A stretch of DNA of 64,000 nucleotides from Kitasatospora sp. NBC_00315 (GTDB taxonomy: Bacteria > Actinomycetota > Actinomycetes > Streptomycetales > Streptomycetaceae), in the NCBI RefSeq assembly GCF_041435095.1, contig NZ_CP108025.1, forward strand, positions 2,728,001-2,792,000, read 5' to 3'. A model generated the notes under the pieces. The model was not told where the DNA came from and did no database searches. It saw only the letters and a program-made list of their open reading frames with translations. Positions 19,570-28,306 of the stretch are shown here, one piece after another. Made by a program: the position numbers and the translations under genes. Numbering within the stretch: position 1 is the first letter of the stretch; each line of letters begins with the position of its first letter.

Positions 19570-20274
19570 TCACACCGGCGCCGGCCGTCCTTCCGCCGCG
19601 CCGGTGACGCCGGCCGGCCGGGCCCCACCGCAAACGACCACCAGGTCGTCGGCGTGCCCGAGCGCCGTCCGGAACGCCTGCGCGGCGCGGTCGGCGGAGG
19701 CGTCGTTGACGACGAGCACCACCACCTCCCGGCGGACAGGGCGAGCCGGGGCGGCGTCCGCGTAGAAGACGTCGGCCCCCTCGGAGAGCTGCGCCCAGTA
19801 GCGCTCCTCTCCGAACGACAGCTCGTGCGTGTGCCAGGGGTGCGGTTCGCCGACCGTCAGGACCAGGATGTCGCCCGGCTTGCGACCGGACTCCAACAGC
19901 TCGTCCACCATCTCGTCGGCGCGCTCCAGCGCGTCACCCGCGGTGGCGCCGACGTGCCGGACGGCCGGGGCGGGACGACGGGCGGCCGGGGCGGGACGAC
20001 GGGCGGCCGGGCCCGGCTCGGTGGCCCGGACGGGCGGGGGCGGAGGCCCCGGCCTGGCGGCACGGGGCGGTGCCGGGCGGGGCGGCCCGGGGCGCGGCCC
20101 CGGCGTGGCGGCCACCGAAGTGGCCACGCCGAGGGAGTGGGTGGGGTTGAGGACAGGGAACGCGCTGCTGGCAGCAGGCGTGCGGAGGGCTTGTGCGTCC
20201 GACTCGCGGGGGAAGGGAACGCCGGGGCCCGGGATGCTCTCGTGAATATCCGGCTCCTCGGGGAAGACAGGCAT
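19570..20274 (-). CDS. Hypothetical protein with a C-terminal region resembling UvrD-type helicase C-termini
   Basis: The 234-residue product has an N-terminal half that is Pro/Ala/Arg-rich and probably disordered, including an imperfect repeat of ARRPAPA. The C-terminal 110 residues look folded: DALERADEMVDELLESGRKPGDILVLTVGEPHPWHTHE, then YWAQLSEGADVFYADAA, VVVLVVNDASADRAAQAFRTALGHADDLVVVCG. The end resembles the motif VI region of UvrD/PcrA-like helicases (alternating hydrophobics before LVVCG), but every ATP-binding motif is absent. It is therefore a stand-alone domain or a remnant. ATG at 20274 has only a weak ribosome binding site. It runs in the same direction as rnhB, 170 bp downstream of it. 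Confidence 0.6.
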   Translation of the reverse strand: MPVFPEEPDIHESIPGPGVPFPRESDAQALRTPAASSAFPVLNPTHSLGVATSVAATPGPRPGPPRPAPPRAARPGPPPPPVRATEPGPAARRPAPAARRPAPAVRHVGATAGDALERADEMVDELLESGRKPGDILVLTVGEPHPWHTHELSFGEERYWAQLSEGADVFYADAAPARPVRREVVVLVVNDASADRAAQAFRTALGHADDLVVVCGGARPAGVTGAAEGRPAPV

Positions 20275-20443
20275 ACCCGGATATCTATCAAATGCCGCTC
20301 GGACGCGCACGGGCGCCCCACCCCTTGAACACCGGACGGCCACGCACCGACGGCTGGCCATCACCTCGGAGAGCGACGGGCACCGGGCCGGCGGACCGCT
20401 CGCCGCGCGGCGACAGGCGCCTCCCGCCGCTGCCGTCGAATCG

Positions 20444-21127
20444 TCAGAAACCCAGCGTGAGCTGCTCGTCCGCCGATTCGAGGGCGCGTCCGCGCTTGAG
20501 GTGACGCCACTGCGGCAGGGCGTCCAGGTAGGACCAGGAGAGCCGGTGGTGCTCGGTCGGGCCGAGTTCCTCCAACGCGGCGCGATGCACCGGGGAGGGG
20601 TAACCGGCGTTCTCGGCGAAGCCGAACGCGGGGTGGCCCTCGCCGATCTCGGCCATCAGGCCGTCCCGGTGCACCTTGGCGAGCACCGAGGCCGCGGAGA
20701 CGCAGATGCACGACTGGTCCCCCTTGATCACCGTACGGACCTGCCAGGGCCCGCCGAGGTAGTCGTGCTTTCCGTCGAGGATCACCGCGTCGGGCCGGAT
20801 CGGAAGCGCCTCCAGGGCCCGGACCGCCGCCAGTCGCAGTGCGGCCGTCATGCCGAGGTCGTCGCACTCCCGCGCGGAGGCGTGGCCCAGTGCGTACGCG
20901 CTGACCCAGTCGGCCAGCAGGGGCGCGAGGGCCGAGCGGCGGCGCTCGGTGAGCAACTTCGAGTCGGTCAGCCCGTCCGGCGGCTTGCGCAGTCCAGTGA
21001 TCGCCGCGCCCACCGTCACCGGGCCGGCCCATGAGCCGCGCCCGACCTCGTCGAGTCCGACGACCACCTTGGCGCCGGCCCGGCGCAGGGAGCGCTCGAC
21101 GGAGTGGGTCGGGGGGACGACAGGCAT
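20444..21127 (-). CDS. rnhB: Ribonuclease HII
   Basis: RNase HII cleaves RNA-DNA junctions and starts removal of misincorporated ribonucleotides from the chromosome. The 227-residue product has the type 2 RNase H fold. Catalytic residues are Asp and Glu in [13 protein letters not shown] (about 23-35), Asp in [10 protein letters not shown] (about 118), and the later acidic site before SVLAKVHRD. The GRGSWAGPV segment is diagnostic for HII. ATG at 21127 has no strong Shine-Dalgarno but gives the expected N-terminus. Upstream are tetGR-like simple repeats and the TetR gene; downstream is the UvrD-tail-like gene in the same direction. Confidence 0.95.
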   Translation of the reverse strand: MPVVPPTHSVERSLRRAGAKVVVGLDEVGRGSWAGPVTVGAAITGLRKPPDGLTDSKLLTERRRSALAPLLADWVSAYALGHASARECDDLGMTAALRLAAVRALEALPIRPDAVILDGKHDYLGGPWQVRTVIKGDQSCICVSAASVLAKVHRDGLMAEIGEGHPAFGFAENAGYPSPVHRAALEELGPTEHHRLSWSYLDALPQWRHLKRGRALESADEQLTLGF

Positions 21128-21206
21128 GGCGGGATCCGTTCGGTAGGGCTGCCTCCAGCGTACGGCCCGCCGTGCCCCGCCCGGGAGCGCGGTGCCGGGC
21201 GGTGGC

Positions 21207-21257
21207 GGACGGACGGACAGGCAGGCAGGCAGGCGGACAGGCGGACAGGCGGACAAC
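21207..21257. repeat. Simple-sequence repeats GGAC/GGCA and GGCGGACA
   Basis: A short non-coding run of GGAC, GGCA and then GGCGGACA repeats lies between the tetR stop and the rnhB start. It is likely slippage-prone. No function is evident. Confidence 0.7.
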
Positions 21258-21293
21258 ACACGACAGCGGGCAGGGACGGCAACGCGCTACGCG

Positions 21294-22016
21294 CTACCGC
21301 CGCACCATCGGCATCAGCACCTCGTCCACCAGCTCGGCCGAGAAACCCGGCTCGAGCCGGTCGCCGCCGCACATCTTCACGCGGTACATCAGCATGGCCG
21401 GGGCGATGTCGGCGACCATGGCGTTGTCCGCGCCGGGGCGGACGTCGCCACGCTCCACGCCCCGGCCGAGGACGGCCAGGGTGGAGGTCTTGGTGGGGAT
21501 GACGACCCGGTCGACGACGAAATCCCTGAACACCTGACCCTGCGCCGAGTGCCCGTGGTCCAGTTCGTTCATCAGCGCGTGCATCGCCCCGCCGGCCCGG
21601 GACTCCATCGCCGCCAGGTACCGGTCGATGAGCAGCAGCAACTCGCTCCTGACCGAGCCGAGATCCGGAACCTCGGCGGGCGGGGGAAGCGTCGCGTCCA
21701 AGGCGTCGAGGACGAGTTCCATCTTGGAGGCCCAGCGCCGGTAGAGCGCCGCCTTACCGGTTCGCGCGCTGGTCGCGACCCCCTCCATGGTCAGTCGCGC
21801 GTACCCGCCGCTGGTCAGGTGGTCGAGGGTGGCCTCGAAGATCGCCTCCTCCAGCTCCCGGCCGCGCCGGCGTACCGGCCTGGCCGGCCCGGCGACCGGT
21901 CCGACCGGCTCGCCCACCGGCATGTCCGCCGCCGGGCGGGCGATCAGCGTACGGCCGGTCGGCACCGTCTCGGCCGCCGGACCGCCAACCGCCTGCGGTA
22001 GCACCGTCTGACTCAT
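21294..22016 (-). CDS. TetR-family repressor of the divergent MFS exporter
   Basis: This is a 240-residue dimeric repressor. After about 50 disordered residues comes a TetR helix-turn-helix (about 52-98; LTMEGVATSARTGKAALYRRW) and an all-helical ligand domain with a TetR C-terminal motif similar to multidrug regulators (YLAAMESRAGGAMHALMNEL). The gene diverges from an MFS exporter. Two 14-bp inverted repeats (22033-22046, 22079-22092) in the intergenic region bracket the exporter's promoter, so the likely job is to block exporter and self-expression until a toxic ligand binds. ATG at 22016 is preceded by AAGGTTGG, a modest ribosome binding site. The ligand is unknown. Confidence 0.88.
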   Translation of the reverse strand: MSQTVLPQAVGGPAAETVPTGRTLIARPAADMPVGEPVGPVAGPARPVRRRGRELEEAIFEATLDHLTSGGYARLTMEGVATSARTGKAALYRRWASKMELVLDALDATLPPPAEVPDLGSVRSELLLLIDRYLAAMESRAGGAMHALMNELDHGHSAQGQVFRDFVVDRVVIPTKTSTLAVLGRGVERGDVRPGADNAMVADIAPAMLMYRVKMCGGDRLEPGFSAELVDEVLMPMVRR

Positions 22017-22032
22017 CGCCACCAACCTTAGA

Positions 22033-22092
22033 GAACGCTTGCGTTCACAAATATCCACCGGCTAGGGTCCACCTTAGTGAACGCTGCCGTTC
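22033..22092. promoter_or_regulatory. Twin TetR operators
   Basis: GAACGC-TT-GCGTTC (22033-22046) is a perfect-arm palindrome, and GAACG-CTGC-CGTTC (22079-22092) is a second copy. Both are preceded by the same ACCTTAG string. Centre spacing is 46 bp. One overlaps the -35 and the other lies just past the expected start of the exporter transcript, which is a classic repression layout. Confidence 0.75.
22039..22068 (+). promoter_or_regulatory. Promoter of the MFS exporter gene
   Basis: TTGCGT (22039-22044), an 18-bp spacer and TAGGGT (22063-22068) match the HrdB consensus TTGACA-N17/18-TAGRRT well. The start codon lies 180 bp further on, so the leader is long unless a second promoter exists. 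Confidence 0.6.
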
Positions 22093-22246
22093 CTTCATAG
22101 CCCGTGCAGTCCACCGCACCCCGGACCGACGGGTACATCCGCACGCACACCGGGCGACGGGCTGCGGGAACCGGCCGGATCGCGGCCCGGCCCTCCGCCG
22201 GTGCCGGCCGACATCATACGAAGCAGTAGCCAGCAGGGGGCTCATC

Positions 22247-23761
22247 ATGGCTGTCTCCGACACACTCAGCAAGAACTCACCACCGAGCGACGCGAGTCGT
22301 GGCAAAGGCATCACCCTGGCCGTGATCGCGGCCAGCCAGCTCATGGTGCTTCTCGACGCCACCATCGTGAACATCGCGCTACCGAAGATCCGGGACGCGC
22401 TGCAGTTCTCCACCACGGATCTCTCCTGGGTGATCAACGCCTACACCCTGACCTTCGGCGGCCTGTTGCTGCTCGGCGGCCGGGCCGGCGACATTCTCGG
22501 CCGGCGCCGGGTGTTCATCTTCGGCACGCTGCTCTTCGGCTTCGCCTCCCTGCTCGGCGGCTTCGCCCAGAGCGGCGGAATGCTGCTGGCCGCGCGCGCC
22601 CTGCAGGGCATCGGCGGCGCGATCTGCTCGCCGACCGCCTTCGCCCTGATCGCCACCAACTTCGACGAAGGGCCCGAGCGCAACAAGGCGTTCGGCGTCT
22701 CCTCCGCCGTGGCCGGATCCGGCGCGGCGATCGGCCTGCTCGCGGGCGGCCTGCTGACCGAGTACCTCGACTGGCGCTGGGTCTTCTTCGTCAACGTGCC
22801 GCTCGCGGCGCTGATCGCGATCGCCGCGCCCCGCTACATCACCGAGTCCGAGCGCACCTCCGGCCGGTTCGACCTCCCGGGCGCACTGACCTCCACCCTC
22901 GGTCTGGTGACCCTCGTCTACGGGTTCATCCGGGCGGCGTCCGACGGCTGGTCCGACGGCCTGACGCTGGCCTCGTTCGTCCTGGGCGTCGCGCTGATGG
23001 CGGTGTTCCTGGGCATCGAGCGGCGCACCAGGCAGCCCATCACGCCATTGCACCTGTTCTCCGACCGCAGCCGCACCGGCAGCCTGGTGATGATGCTCTG
23101 CCTGTCGGCGGCCATGTTCGGCATCTTCTTCTACATCACCCTGTTCGTGCAGGGACCTCTCGGCTACAGCCCGCTGCGTGCCGGCGTGGCCTTCCTGCCG
23201 GTCAGCGTGTCGATCATCTTCGCCGCACAGCTCGCCTCCAGCCTCCAGGTCAGGTACGGCCCCAAGCCGTTCATGGTCGGCGGCGGCCTCCTGGTCACGA
23301 TCGGGCTCACCTGGCTGACCCGGATGAACGCCGAGAGCGGCTACGCCGACGGGGTGCTCGGCCCGATGCTGCTGTTCGGCTTCGGCATGGGGTTGATCTT
23401 CGTCCCGGCGATGCTGCTCTCGGTCACCGGGGTCGCCCCGGCGGAGACCGGCGCCGCCTCGGGCCTGCTGAACTCGATGCAGCAGGTCGGCGGCTCGCTC
23501 GGCCTGTCCATCCTCACCACGGTGTTCGCCCGCGCCGCCGCCGACAAGGCGGCCGAGCTCAAGGCGGCCGCGCCGACGGACGTCGCCCCGACCGGGGAAC
23601 AGCTGGCGAGCGCCGGGAACCAGGTGCTCACGTACGGCATCTCGCACGGCTTCGTCATCGGCGCCGCGCTGGCCGCGGTCGCCCTGCTCGTGGCGATCTT
23701 CATGATCAAGTCCCGGCCGAACGGCCTGCCCGCCGAGAGCGCCGCGGGCGCGATGCTCTGA
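22247..23761 (+). CDS. MFS multidrug exporter (DHA2, EmrB/QacA type)
   Basis: This is a 504-residue membrane protein with about 14 hydrophobic helices, predicted to export drugs or cations by proton antiport. Diagnostic pieces are LDATIVNIALPKI in helix 1 (DHA2 motif with membrane-embedded Asp), GGRAGDILGRRRVF (motif A, loop 2-3), ARALQGIGGAI (motif B), and motif C GSGAAIGLLAGGLL. The ATG at 22247 lies just after a GCAGGGGG site. Expression is almost surely controlled by the divergent TetR protein. The transcript ends at the strong stem-loop 23801-23848. The substrate cannot be predicted. Confidence 0.93.
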   Translation: MAVSDTLSKNSPPSDASRGKGITLAVIAASQLMVLLDATIVNIALPKIRDALQFSTTDLSWVINAYTLTFGGLLLLGGRAGDILGRRRVFIFGTLLFGFASLLGGFAQSGGMLLAARALQGIGGAICSPTAFALIATNFDEGPERNKAFGVSSAVAGSGAAIGLLAGGLLTEYLDWRWVFFVNVPLAALIAIAAPRYITESERTSGRFDLPGALTSTLGLVTLVYGFIRAASDGWSDGLTLASFVLGVALMAVFLGIERRTRQPITPLHLFSDRSRTGSLVMMLCLSAAMFGIFFYITLFVQGPLGYSPLRAGVAFLPVSVSIIFAAQLASSLQVRYGPKPFMVGGGLLVTIGLTWLTRMNAESGYADGVLGPMLLFGFGMGLIFVPAMLLSVTGVAPAETGAASGLLNSMQQVGGSLGLSILTTVFARAAADKAAELKAAAPTDVAPTGEQLASAGNQVLTYGISHGFVIGAALAAVALLVAIFMIKSRPNGLPAESAAGAML

Positions 23762-23800
23762 CCGGCCCTCACGACCGGTCGCCCACAAGGCGGCCACGAC

Positions 23801-23848
23801 CGACGGCGCAGGCCGGAAGGACTCCCCGCCTTCCGACCTGCGCCGTCG
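23801..23848. terminator. Bidirectional terminator between the MFS and DUF4173 genes
   Basis: A long stem (23801-23820 with 23829-23848) of about 19 pairs with one bulge/mismatch and an 8-nt loop lies between convergent genes, 40 bp after the exporter stop and 47 bp before the DUF4173 stop. Confidence 0.8.
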
Positions 23849-23894
23849 TCCGCTTCCCCCCGCTCCCTCGCAGTGCCCCGCGGTGCCCCCGCGG

Positions 23895-25601
23895 TCAGTA
23901 GTCGTACTCGTCCGACCGGTCGAAGCCGACCCGCCCGCAGGCGCGGCGCGGCTGGTCGTCCAGCGGACGCGCGGTGAAGACGTCCCGTGCACGGGTTTTC
24001 GCGAGACTGACGGCGTACCAGGGTTCGGAGCCGCCGGCCTCGGACCAGAGCGACTCCAGGGCGCAGGTGCGCAGGTCGTCGGGCAGGGCGTCCAGCGCGG
24101 GCACGGCGTCGACCGAGAGATCCCGGACGTTGCGCAGGTCGATCTGGCCGGTGCGCTCGTAGCGGGCCACGTTCTGCCGGGCGATGACGGCGTCGGGCCC
24201 GATCAGCCCGTACACGGCGACGGTGAGCGCGGCGCTGAGGACCACCGCGCGCGGCAGCCAGGCCGCCGAGCGCACCAGGCCGGTGGCGATGACCAGCAGG
24301 AACACCACGCCGAGCCAGATCTCCACGACCAGTACCCAGAGCCGCAGCCGGGTCAGGCCCGAGGCGTCCACGTAGAAGTACATCCGCACCAGCGCCGAGC
24401 CGACCACCACCAGGCTGAGCACGCAGAGCGTCCCGAGCAGCACCGTAGCCAGCCGGCGGTCGCCGGGCGTCGACCGGGGCGCCCAGCGCTTGGCCAGGGC
24501 GACCACGCCGAGCGTGAGGACGGTGACCACGGTGAGCTGCCAGAAGCCCTGCCGGGCGTACTCGGAGCGGCTCATCCCGGTGTTGGTCATGATGGCGTCG
24601 CGGCCGCCGACCAGGACGACCACCTGCACCACGGTGAAGACGGCGAACATCAGGTTCAGTGCGCCCAGCGGAAGCGCCCACTCCAGCCGGCCGCGCTCAC
24701 GGCCCGGGCCGGTCCGCGCGAGGTCCCAGCGTCGCGGGCCGGCCGCGATGTGCGCGAAGGACAGCGCGGTGACGGTGCCGAGGACGAGCAGGACGAAGCG
24801 CAGCGGCAGTTCACCCAGGTCGAACGAGGGCGTCAGGCTGCTCATCACGTCGGCCATGGCCGCGTCGGCGCTCGCGAACAGGGCGCCGAAGACGATCAGC
24901 AGCACGGCTGCCACGACCAGTGCCTTCAGCAGTGGCAGCACCTTCTGCTTGGCCGGGTACTCGCGGCCGCGCAGGGCGTTCACCCCCCACAGGAACGAGG
25001 GCACGAGCTGCCACAGGACCCCGGGCAGCGCGAGCGTGACACCCGCCCAACGGCGTCCGCCGTGCAGGGCGAGCGAGGTGAGCGCCAACGCCGCGACGAC
25101 GGAGAGCACGGTCGGCCATCCGGCGTCCCAGAGCGCGGGGATCACCAGCAGGACCACCGCGAGCGCACTCCACACGAGGGTCCAGGGGCGCACCCGGCGC
25201 CCGGCGGCGCGCGCGGTGAGCCCGGCGGCGGTGGCGGCGCCGGCCGCGCAGAGCAGCAGGTTGAGACCGAGCCCGTCGCCCAGCAGCCAGGCCGTCAGCA
25301 GCCCGGTGATCAGGGAGGCCAGCAGAACCCGGGGGGTGGCGGCCGCCCGGGGGCCGGGCGCGGTGTCGGTGATCAGCTTGATCTGCGGGGCGGGCTGGGG
25401 CCGGAACGGCGGCGCACCGTAGGGCGGCCGGACGGCGTACGGGTCGTGTCCGGCGGGCCCCTGCGGCCCGGGCGGGGGCACGTCGGACGGCGTTCCGCCC
25501 GGCAGTGGACCCTCGGGCGCGGGTATCCCGGGCATCGGCTGGTCAGGCGGCTGGTCGGACGGCTGGTTCGGCGACGGCTCAGGTGCGGACAGGCCGGACA
25601 T
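23895..25601 (-). CDS. DUF4173 multi-pass membrane protein
   Basis: This 568-residue protein begins with about 90 Pro-rich residues, then has roughly a dozen hydrophobic helices (about 95-470). The DUF4173 core contains LPLRFVLLVLGTVTALSFAHIA and the NTGMSRSEYARQGFWQL segment. A soluble C-terminal part (about 475-568) includes RNVRDLSVDAVPALDALP and ends DEYDY. It is thought to be a membrane protein of unknown role; no transporter signature is seen. ATG at 25601 is supported by GAGGGGG 4 nt upstream. A promoter candidate lies at 25691-25720. It is convergent with the MFS gene. Confidence 0.8.
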   Translation of the reverse strand: MSGLSAPEPSPNQPSDQPPDQPMPGIPAPEGPLPGGTPSDVPPPGPQGPAGHDPYAVRPPYGAPPFRPQPAPQIKLITDTAPGPRAAATPRVLLASLITGLLTAWLLGDGLGLNLLLCAAGAATAAGLTARAAGRRVRPWTLVWSALAVVLLVIPALWDAGWPTVLSVVAALALTSLALHGGRRWAGVTLALPGVLWQLVPSFLWGVNALRGREYPAKQKVLPLLKALVVAAVLLIVFGALFASADAAMADVMSSLTPSFDLGELPLRFVLLVLGTVTALSFAHIAAGPRRWDLARTGPGRERGRLEWALPLGALNLMFAVFTVVQVVVLVGGRDAIMTNTGMSRSEYARQGFWQLTVVTVLTLGVVALAKRWAPRSTPGDRRLATVLLGTLCVLSLVVVGSALVRMYFYVDASGLTRLRLWVLVVEIWLGVVFLLVIATGLVRSAAWLPRAVVLSAALTVAVYGLIGPDAVIARQNVARYERTGQIDLRNVRDLSVDAVPALDALPDDLRTCALESLWSEAGGSEPWYAVSLAKTRARDVFTARPLDDQPRRACGRVGFDRSDEYDY

Positions 25602-25690
25602 CGGTCCCCCTCGGCAGGTCGGTGGGCATGCGGAAACCGCCCACGGGCAGTCCGCCGGCCGGCGCTGAGGAGCGCCGCGACATGACGCAG

Positions 25691-25720
25691 ACTCTAGGGA
25701 AAACAGATCGTTCTGAACAA
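25691..25720 (-). promoter_or_regulatory. Promoter candidate for the DUF4173 gene
   Basis: On the minus strand TTGTTC (25715-25720), an 18-bp spacer and TAGAGT (25691-25696) resemble an HrdB promoter with a good -10 box. The -35 coincides with the small palindrome GAACAAGTTC. The leader would be about 85 nt. Confidence 0.45.
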
Positions 25721-25928
25721 GTTCAAATCGTGCGCGGAGTGGTTGTGTCACTGAGCTGTGACAGAGCCGCGCCGGCCGTAGTGCCTCCTGGCCGGGGCGC
25801 GGGGAGTCGGGCCAGGGTCGCGGGCGGGCACGGCGGACGCGGGCAGACGCGGGCAGGCATGGGCGAGCGCGGGCGAGCACGAGCAGCCGCGGAGGTCAGG
25901 GACTCGGCTCCGCGCGGGGGCGCAGCGC

Positions 25929-25968
25929 GCGGACAGGCCCCGGGGCGCGCGCCCCGGGGCCTGTCCGC
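25929..25968 (-). terminator. 40-bp perfect palindrome, probable terminator of the sugar ABC operon
   Basis: The 20 bases at 25929-25948 are exactly complementary, inverted, to 25949-25968 with no spacer. It lies 77 bp past the last gene of the sugar importer operon. It would form a very stable hairpin in RNA and could extrude as a cruciform in DNA. Confidence 0.7.
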
Positions 25969-26044
25969 AGAGCCGGGTGCCGGCACCCGGGCGCGGGTCG
26001 AGGGGCGGCCCCGGAGCGGTTCGGCCCCGGACCGCCCGGGCGGC

Positions 26045-27115
26045 TCAGCCCTTGACCGACCCGGCCAGCAGGCCGCGGACGAAGTAGCGCTGCAGGCTGA
26101 AGAAGACCACCAGCGGGATGATGATCGAGAGGAACGCGCCCGCCGTCAGGAGCTCCCAGCGCCCGCCGAACGAGCCGGAGAGCTGGGCGAGGCGGACCGT
26201 CATCGGCGCGACCTCCGGCGTGCCGCCGGCGAAGGTCAGCGCCACCAGCAGGTCGTTCCAGACCCAGAGGAACTGGAAGATCGCGAACGAGGCCAGCGCC
26301 GGCGTGCAGAGCGGCAGCACGATCGAGCGGAAGATCTTGAAGTGCGAGGCTCCGTCGACCACCGCCGCCTCCATCAGGTCGCGCGGAAGCTGCGAGATGA
26401 AGTTGTGCAGCAGGAAGATCGCCAGCGGCAGCGCGAACATGGTGTGCGCCAGCCAGACCGGCGCGTACGTCCCGCTCAGGTTGAAGGCCGGGACGACGGT
26501 CAGCGACCCGAGGTGCGCGCCGCCCGAGAACAGCTGCAGCATCGGGATCAGCGCCATCTGCAGCGGCACCACCTGGAGCGCGAAGATGATGAAGAAGACG
26601 GTGTCACTGCCCCGGAACCTCACCCAGGACAGCCCGTACGCCGCCATCGCCGCGATCACCAGCGGGAAGATCGTCGCCGGCACGCTGATCGCCAGCGAGT
26701 TCACCATGTACGGCAGCAGGCCGCCGCTGACACCGAATCCGCCCTCGAAGAGCACCGTGTGGTAGTTGGAGAGGCCGAGGTCCGGGTGGGTGAAGACCTC
26801 CCACCAGCCGCTGGTCGCCACGTCCTGCTTGGGTCGCAGCGAGGTCGCCAGCAGCCCCAGGGTGGGGATGGTCCAGAGCACCGTCACGAGGATCACGAAC
26901 AGCGAGCCGAACGGGCTGCTGAACGCCTTGCGCACCGGGCCGTGGGCGGGGGTCGTCCCGGTCTTCGCGAGGCGGCCGCCGCCGGCCGCCACCTTCCGCT
27001 CCGCGGGCGGGTCGGCGGGCGTCGCGGCCACGGCGGGCGTGGTCTCGTCGGGCGTGGTCTCGTCGGGCGTGGTCTCGTCGGGGTCGGCGGCCGCGGCCGC
27101 GCTGTGCTCGTTCAT
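26045..27115 (-). CDS. Carbohydrate ABC importer permease (MalG type)
   Basis: This is a 356-residue inner-membrane permease with six main helices. The EAA loop that contacts the ATPase reads LMEAAVVDGASHFKIFRSIVLPLCTP (about 255-280, given here in part by position) and is characteristic of sugar CUT1 systems. An unusual cytosolic N-terminal extension of about 70 residues contains three exact DETTP repeats encoded by 15-bp units (27036-27080), followed by Ala/Pro-rich sequence. ATG at 27115 overlaps the upstream permease stop (ATGA). No ATPase gene accompanies the operon; in Streptomyces a shared ATPase such as MsiK usually serves CUT1 importers. The sugar is not predictable. Confidence 0.88.
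   Translation of the reverse strand: MNEHSAAAAADPDETTPDETTPDETTPAVAATPADPPAERKVAAGGGRLAKTGTTPAHGPVRKAFSSPFGSLFVILVTVLWTIPTLGLLATSLRPKQDVATSGWWEVFTHPDLGLSNYHTVLFEGGFGVSGGLLPYMVNSLAISVPATIFPLVIAAMAAYGLSWVRFRGSDTVFFIIFALQVVPLQMALIPMLQLFSGGAHLGSLTVVPAFNLSGTYAPVWLAHTMFALPLAIFLLHNFISQLPRDLMEAAVVDGASHFKIFRSIVLPLCTPALASFAIFQFLWVWNDLLVALTFAGGTPEVAPMTVRLAQLSGSFGGRWELLTAGAFLSIIIPLVVFFSLQRYFVRGLLAGSVKG
27036..27080 (-). repeat. Three exact 15-bp tandem repeats in the permease gene
   Basis: Units 27036-27050, 27051-27065 and 27066-27080 are identical on the plus strand (GGCGTGGTCTCGTCG) and encode DETTP pentapeptides in the permease N-terminus. Confidence 0.9.
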
Positions 27116-28119
27116 CGGACGGCACGCTCCTTGCGCAGCTGGACGATGTTGTAGGCCACCAGCGGCAGCACCGCGAGGAAGAGGATCACCGCGAGGGCAC
27201 TGCCCCGGCCGGTGTTGAACTGCACGAACGACTGCGAGTACATCTCGTTCGCCAGGACCTGGGTGCCGAAGTTGCCGCCGGTCATCGTCCGGACGATGTC
27301 GAAGGCCTTCAGCGTGGTGATCATGACGGTGGTGAGCACCACCACCAGCGTGGTGCGGATCATCGGCACCGTGACGAACCAGAACAGCTTGAAACCGCCG
27401 GCGCCGTCCAGTCGGGCCGCCTCGGTGACCTCGTCCGGGATGGCCTTGATCGCGGCCGAGAGCACCACCATGGCGAAGCCGGTCTGCACCCAGACCATGA
27501 CTGCCATCAGCAGGAAGGTGTTCAGCGGCTGGGAGAGCATCCAGTTCGGCGGGTGCTGCCAGCCCAGGCCGATCGCCAGCTGGCTGAGCAGGCCGATCTG
27601 CGGCTGAGAGGCGTCTCGGGCCTCGTAGACGAACTTGAAGATGATGCTCGCGCCGACGAGCGAGATCGCCATCGGCATGAAGATCAGCGACTTGTAGACC
27701 GACTGCCCGCGCATCCGGTCCACGAGCAGTGCGAGGACCAGTCCGAGGCCGGTCGCGGCCAGCGGCGCCACCAGCAGCCAGAGCAGCGTGTTGAACAGGA
27801 CGTGGTGGATGCCGTCGTTGGTCAGCGCCCAGCCGTAGTTCTTGCCGCCGAGGAAGCGGGTGCTGTCGTCGTTGTAGAAGCTGAGGTACACCGTGCGCAC
27901 CAGGGGTGCGACGAGTCCGATGATCAGCAGCAGCACGGCGGGGCCCAGGAAGACGCCGACCGCGAGCGGGCGGCCGAGCCGCCCGGAGGCGCGGCCGGCG
28001 ACGTAGAAGACCACCAGCAGGATGCCGAGGAAGCCGGCGACGGCCCCGAGGCTGTTGCCGAGCTTGACGCTCGCGTCGGTCCACGCGCCGTCGGCGAGCA
28101 GAGCCCTGGTGACGGACAT
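27112..28119 (-). CDS. Carbohydrate ABC importer permease (MalF type)
   Basis: This is a 335-residue membrane permease with hydrophobic helices starting about residue 28 and again at 55, 105, 140, 205, 250 and 300. The EAA loop (IPDEVTEAARLDGAGGFKLF, about 232-251) marks a binding-protein-dependent sugar importer. It pairs with the MalG-type permease, whose start overlaps this stop by 4 nt. ATG at 28119 has AGGAAGG about 10 nt upstream. The binding protein gene lies 187 bp upstream, in the usual order binding protein, MalF, MalG. Confidence 0.88.
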   Translation of the reverse strand: MSVTRALLADGAWTDASVKLGNSLGAVAGFLGILLVVFYVAGRASGRLGRPLAVGVFLGPAVLLLIIGLVAPLVRTVYLSFYNDDSTRFLGGKNYGWALTNDGIHHVLFNTLLWLLVAPLAATGLGLVLALLVDRMRGQSVYKSLIFMPMAISLVGASIIFKFVYEARDASQPQIGLLSQLAIGLGWQHPPNWMLSQPLNTFLLMAVMVWVQTGFAMVVLSAAIKAIPDEVTEAARLDGAGGFKLFWFVTVPMIRTTLVVVLTTVMITTLKAFDIVRTMTGGNFGTQVLANEMYSQSFVQFNTGRGSALAVILFLAVLPLVAYNIVQLRKERAVR

Positions 28120-28306
28120 GGATGTTCGTCCTTCCTGGGATCCCTGGGGCCCGGTGGTACAGCGGCGGGACAGGGGTGGGGCGGAGACGGGGCTGCCGGT
28201 GGGCAGTGGGGCGGGCGGTGCGGGTGGGTGGCCCCGCACCGCCCTCGTCAGGTGGTCCTGGAGGGGCGGGCGCCGGCCGGTGGGCCGGCGTCCGCCCGTC
28301 GGGGGT

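Larger units (their letters stand above)
25602..26044. other. Intergenic region, 443 bp
   Basis: It holds the DUF4173 promoter candidate, an inverted repeat TGTCAC-N6-GTGACA at 25746-25763, a palindrome GAAC-AA-GTTC at 25715-25724, and the 40-bp perfect palindrome that should end the sugar-importer transcript. No gene is supported. Confidence 0.5.
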
